Source: Aplidium turbinatum
Taxonomy: Eukaryota; Chordata; Ascidiacea; Aplousobranchia; Polyclinidae
DNA: 64,000 nucleotides
Assembly: GCA_918807975.1 (NCBI GenBank)
Contig: OU964918.1
Coordinates: forward strand, 23,916,477 to 23,980,476
Direction: 5' to 3'
Each line of letters starts with the position of its first letter. Position 1 is the first letter of the stretch. Made by a program: the position numbers and the translations under genes. Positions 59,545 to 64,000 of the stretch are shown one piece after another. The notes beneath the pieces were generated by a model that was not told the origin of the DNA, did no database searches, and saw only the letters and a list, made by a program, of their open reading frames with translations.

Positions 59545-60504
59545 TTGAAAAAAATTTTCTTTTTAAAACAACTTTTCAAAATATTTTCTAAGACATTTCA
59601 TACAGTGAAAAATATTTTTTTTTGCGAAACTATCCAATTCTTTTTGTTTGAAACTAACGTCATTAAAAATTGTCTAAGAAAGTTTTTTTACGTACTAAAA
59701 GTGAAAATTATTGAAAAAAAATTGTCTTTTCAAAAAAATTTTTCTAAGACATTTCATACAGTGAAAAATAATTTTTTTTTGCGAAACTATCCAATTCCTT
59801 TTGTTTGAAACTAACGTCATTAAAAATTGTCTAAGAAAGTTTTTTTACGTACTAAAAGTAAAAATTATTGAAAAAAAATTGTCTTTTCAAAAAAATTGTT
59901 CTAAGACATTTCATACAGTGAAAAATATTTTTTTTTTGCGAAACTATCCAATTCTTTTTGTTTGAAACTATTGTCATTAAAAATTGTCTAAGAAAGTTTT
60001 TTTACGTACTAAAAGTGAAAATTATTGAAAAAAAATTGTCTTTTCAAAAAAATTTTTCTAAGACATTTCATACAGTGAAAAATAATTTTTTTTTGCGAAA
60101 CTGTCTAATTCTTTTTGTTTGAAACTAACGTCATTAAAAAGTGTCTAAGAAAGTTTTTTTACGTACTAAAAGTGAAAATTATTGAAAAAAAATTGTCTTT
60201 TCAAAAAAAACTTTCTAAGACATTTCATACAGTGAAAAATAATTTTTTTTTGCGAAACTGTCTAATTCTTTTTGTTTGAAACTAACGTCATTAAAAATTG
60301 TCTAAGAAAGTTTTTTTACGTACTAAAAGTAAAAATTATTGAAAAAAAATTGTCTTTTCAAAAAAATTTTTCTAAGACATTTCATACAGTGAAAAATAAT
60401 TTTTTTTTGCGAAACTGTCTAATTTTTTTTGTTTGAAACTAACGTCATTAAAACTTGTCTAAGAAAGTTTTTTTACGTACTAAAAGTGAAAATTATTGAA
60501 AAAA
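59545..60504 (+). repeat. 2.19-kb HOR, second copy at the second locus (first part)
   Basis: It starts with the long monomer at 59545 and reaches the 140-bp marker at 60505, as at 35345-36305. Unlike the 36-kb copy, it then continues through the full CTGCCTAATTC, GCGGATCTG, CCATACTGTG series, so the two loci part company at about 36450/60650. Confidence 0.85.
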
Positions 60505-61743
60505 GATTTTTCTAAGACATTTCATACAGTGAAAAATAATTTTTTTTTGCGAAACTATCCAATTCCTTTTGTTTGAAACTAACGTCATTAAAACTTGTCT
60601 AAGAAAGTTTTTTTACGTACTAAAAGTGAAAATTATTGAAAAAAAATTGTCTTTTCAAAAAAAATTTTTCTAAGACATTTCATACAGTAAAAAATAATTT
60701 TTTTTTGCGAAACTGCCTAATTCTTTTTGTTTGAAACTAAAGTCATTAAAGCTTGTCTAAGAAAGTTTTTTTACGTACTAAAAGTGAAAATTATTGAAAA
60801 CAAATTGTCTTTTCAAAAAAATTTTTCTAAGACATTTCATACAGTGAAAAATAATTTTTTTTTGCGGATCTGTCTAATTCTTTTTGTTTGAAACTAACGT
60901 CATTAAAAAGTGTCTAAGAAAGTTTTTTTACGTACTAAAAGTGAAAATTATTGAAAAAAATTGTCTTTTCAAAAAAAACTTTCTAAGACATTCCATACTG
61001 TGAAAAATATTTTTTTTTTGCGAAACTATCCACTTCTTTTTGTTTGAAACTAAGGTCATTAAAAATTGTCTAAGAAAGTTTTTTTACGTACTAAAAGTGA
61101 AAATTATTGAAAAAAAATTGTCTTTTCAAAAAAATTTTTCTAAGACATTTCATACAGTAAAAAATAATTTTTTTTTGCGAAACTGTCTAATTCTTTTTGT
61201 TTAAAACTAACGTCATTAAAAATTGTCTAAGAAAGTTTTTTTACGTACTAAAAGTGAAAATTATTGAAAAAAAATTGTCTTTTCAAAAAAATTTTTCTAA
61301 GACATTTCATACAGTGAAAAATAATTTTTTTTTGCCAAACTATCTAATTCTTTTTGTTTGAAACTAACGTCATTAAAAATTGTCTAAGAAAGTTTTTTTA
61401 CGTACTAAAAGTAAAAATTATTGAAAAAAAATTGTCTTTTCAAAAAAATTTTTCTAAGACATTTCATACAGTGAAAAATAATTTTTTTTTGCGAAACTAT
61501 CCAATTCTTTTTGTTTGAAACTAACGTCATTAAAAATTGTCTAAGAAAGTTTTTTTACGTACTAAAAATGAAAATTATTGAAAAAAAATTGTCTTTTCAA
61601 AAAAAATTTTCTAAGACATTTCATACAGTGAAAAATAATTTTTTTTTGCGAAACTGTCTAATTTTTTTTGTTTGAAACTAACGTCATTAAAACTTGTCTA
61701 AGAAAGTTTTTTTACGTACTAAAAGTGAAAATTATTGAAAAAA
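60505..61743 (+). repeat. 8-monomer HOR unit, 1239 bp
   Basis: From the 140-bp marker at 60505 to the one at 61744. The monomer order is the full eight-member series, the same as at 2861-4100. Confidence 0.85.
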
Positions 61744-62984
61744 GATTTTTCTAAGACATTTCATACAGTGAAAAATAATTTTTTTTTGCGAAACTATCCA
61801 ACTCCTTTTGTTTGAAACTAACGTCATTAAAACTTGTCTAAGAAAGTTTTTTTACGTACTAAAAGTGAAAATTATTGAAAAAAAATTGTCTTTTCAAAAA
61901 AAATTTTTCTAAGACATTTCATACAGTGAAAAATAATTTTTTTTTGCGAAACTGCCTAATTCTTTTTGTTTGAAACTAAAGTCATTAAAGCTTGTCTAAG
62001 AAAGTTTTTTTACGTACTAAAAGTGAAAATTATTGAAAACAAATTGTCTTTTCAAAAAAATTTTTCTAAGACATTTCATACAGTGAAAAATAATTTTTTT
62101 TTGCGGATCTGTCTAATTCTTTTTGTTTGAAACTAACGTCATTAAAAAGTGTCTAAGAAAGTTTTTTTACGTACTAAAAGTGAAAATTATTGAAAACAAA
62201 TTGTCTTTTCAAAAAAAACTTTCTAAGACATTCCATACTGTGAAAAATATTTTTTTTTTGCGAAACTATCCACTTCTTTTTGTTTGAAACTAAGGTCATT
62301 AAAAATTGTCTAAGAAAGTTTTTTTACGTACTAAAAGTGAAAATTATTGAAAAAAAATTGTCTTTTCAAAAAAATTTTTCTAAGACATTTCATACAGTAA
62401 AAAATAATTTTTTTTTGCGAAACTGTCTAATTCTTTTTGTTTAAAACTAACGTCATTAAAAATTGTCTAAGAAAGTTTTTTTACGTACTAAAAGTGAAAA
62501 TTATTGAAAAAAAATTGTCTTTTCAAAAAAATTTTTCTAAGACATTTCATACAGTGAAAAATAATTTTTTTTTGCCAAACTATCTAATTCTTTTTGTTTG
62601 AAACTAACGTCATTAAAAATTGTCTAAGAAAGTTTTTTTACGTACTAAAAGTAAAAATTATTGAAAAAAAATTGTCTTTTCAAAAAAATTTTTCTAAGAC
62701 ATTTCATACAGTGAAAAATAATTTTTTTTTGCGAAACTATCCAATTCTTTTTGTTTGAAACTAACGTCATTAAAAATTGTCTAAGAAAGTTTTTTTACGT
62801 ACTAAAAATGAAAATTATTGAAAAAAAATTGTCTTTTCAAAAAAAATTTTTCTAAGACATTTCATACAGTGAAAAATAACTTTTTTTTGCGAAACTGTCT
62901 AATTTTTTTTGTTTGAAACTAACGTCATTAAAACTTGTCTAAGAAAGTTTTTTTACGTACTAAAAGTGAAAATTATTGAAAAAA
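61744..62984 (+). repeat. 8-monomer HOR unit, 1241 bp
   Basis: From the 140-bp marker at 61744 to the one at 62985. Private changes (CCAACTCC near 61797, AATAACTTTTTT near 62875) separate it from the preceding unit. It resembles 2861-4100 in carrying AACAAATTG before both GCGGATCTG and CCATACTGTG. Confidence 0.85.
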
Positions 62985-64000
62985 GATTTTTCTAAGACAT
63001 TTCATACAGTGAAAAATAATTTTTTTTTGCGAAACTATCCAATTCCTTTTGTTTGAAACTAACGTCATTAAAACTTGTCTAAGAAAGTTTTTTTACGTAC
63101 TAAAAGTGAAAATTATTGAAAAAAAATTGTCTTTTCAAAAAAAATTTTTCTAAGACATTTCATACAGTGAAAAATAATTTTTTTTTGCGAAACTGCCTAA
63201 TTCTTTTTGTTTGAAACTAAAGTCATTAAAGCTTGTCTAAGAAAGTTTTTTTACGTACTAAAAGTGAAAATTATTGAAAACAAATTGTCTTTTCAAAAAA
63301 ATTTTTCTAAGACATTCCATACTGTGAAAAATATTTTTTTTTTGCGAAACTATCCACTTCTTTTTGTTTGAAACTAAGGTCATTAAAAATTGTCTAAGAA
63401 AGTTTTTTTACGTACTAAAAGTGAAAATTATTGAAAAAAAATTGTCTTTTCAAAAAAATTTTTCTAAGACATTTCATACAGTAAAAAATAATTTTTTTTT
63501 GCGAAACTGTCTAATTCTTTTTGTTTGAAACTAACGTCATTAAAAATTGTCTAAGAAAGTTTTTTTACGTACTAAAAGTGAAAATTATTGAAAAAAAATT
63601 GTCTTTCCAAAAAAATTTTTCTAAGACATTTCATACAGTGAAAAATAATTTTTTTTTGCCAAACTATCTAATTCTTTTTGTTTGAAACTAACGTCATTAA
63701 AAATTGTCTAAGAAAGTTTTTTTACGTACTAAAAGTAAAAATTATTGAAAAAAAATTGTCTTTTCAAAAAAATTTTTCTAAGACATTTCATACAGTGAAA
63801 AATAATTTTTTTTTGCGAAACTATCCAATTCTTTTTGTTTGAAACTAACGTCATTAAAAATTGTCTAAGAAAGTTTTTTTACGTACTAAAAATGAAAATT
63901 ATTGAAAAAAAATTGTCTTTTCAAAAAAAATTTTTCTAAGACATTTCATACAGTGAAAAATAATTTTTTTTTGCGAAACTGTCTAATTTTTTTTGTTTGA
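62985..64000 (+). repeat. 7-monomer HOR unit, cut by the window end
   Basis: This is the 7-monomer form lacking the GCGGATCTG monomer. From 63258 to 64000 it matches 1-743 base for base as far as I compared, including the uncommon GTCTTTCCAAAA (63601 region, matching 347 region), which the otherwise similar unit at 4373 lacks. The next 140-bp marker would be expected about 69 bases beyond the window. Confidence 0.85.

Larger units (their letters stand above)
29545..64000 (+). repeat. Satellite A array, right block
   Basis: About 220 head-to-tail satellite A monomers in the same orientation as the left block, with no other sequence class up to the window end. The array has no visible boundary at 64000. 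Internal higher-order structure is given in separate entries. No gene, RNA gene or promoter is supported in these 34 kb. Confidence 0.97.

Noticed and set aside
7672-59808. Recurrent 62-87 codon open frames, e.g. at 7672, 10363, 15120, 20826, 33155, 40864, 47011, 57355 and 59545
   Set aside because: They are translations of satellite A: Lys/Phe/Asn-rich, start at TTG and not ATG, lie across two monomers, and repeat only because the long AAAACAAATTTTC monomer repeats. No ribosome-site, promoter or domain evidence.
1-64000. CRISPR array
   Set aside because: The repeats are contiguous 157-bp and 95-bp units with no unique spacers, and there are no cas genes or leader.
1-64000. Telomeric repeats or an array end
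   Set aside because: No TTAGG, TTAGGG or similar short tandem motif on either strand, and the array runs off both window ends.
1-64000. Circular molecule, suggested by the match between window start and end
   Set aside because: The matching 743 bases belong to a 7-monomer unit that is common in the array; a fixed-size window cut from a long array explains it without a circle. Kept only as a finding about repeat period.
1-64000. Single-base differences in A and T runs as true variants
   Set aside because: Run lengths of 7-10 A or T vary between copies but are prone to sequencing error, so I used substitutions and larger length changes as markers instead.

Overview
This 64-kb window is satellite DNA from end to end. 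I find no protein-coding gene, tRNA, rRNA or CRISPR array that the sequence supports. About 61 kb is one head-to-tail family, here called satellite A. Its monomer is 157 bp (counted from one TACGTACT box to the next), about 21% G+C, all in one orientation, roughly 390 copies by length. The rest is a compound segment present twice in tandem (about 25.79-27.05 kb and 28.28-29.54 kb). It holds a second satellite (B, 95-bp monomer, seven copies each time), a 93-bp direct repeat flanking a fragment that looks like one end of a pogo/Tigger-type DNA transposon, a short non-repetitive spacer, and one strongly diverged satellite A monomer.

The content points to a eukaryotic chromosome, most likely centromeric or pericentromeric heterochromatin: nucleosome-sized AT-rich monomers, nested higher-order repeats (HORs) and a transposon fragment caught in the array. 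The species cannot be named. The lack of CpG depletion and the pogo-like end would suit an invertebrate, but that is weak inference.

Layout. 1-6.3 kb: 7- and 8-monomer HORs marked by a shortened 140-bp monomer. 6.3-10.8 kb: a 2.69-kb HOR. 10.8-25.8 kb: three copies of a 5.07-kb HOR (about 32 monomers), the first enlarged by a 636-bp four-monomer duplication. 25.7-30.3 kb: the 2.494-kb compound unit, twice. 30.3-32.6 kb: mixed monomers with another 636-bp tandem duplication. 32.6-37.2 kb: a 2.19-kb (14-monomer) HOR. 37.3-49.1 kb: two copies of a 5.67/6.15-kb HOR. 49.1-54.2 kb: mixed monomers, partly repeating 40-42 kb at an offset of 13,050 bp. 54.2-64 kb: 22-, 14-, 8- and 7-monomer HORs, repeating 33.1-36.4 kb at an offset of 24,200 bp. 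The last 743 bases match the first 743 bases.

Nothing here works together as genes. The units are related by repeated unequal exchange or amplification at several scales. The most notable feature is a sequence module (A/T run, CTRAGACATTTCAT, then another T run) shared by satellite A, satellite B and, more weakly, the 93-bp repeat. It suggests that all three descend from one ancestral unit. All offsets were worked out by hand from marker positions; percent identities were not computed.
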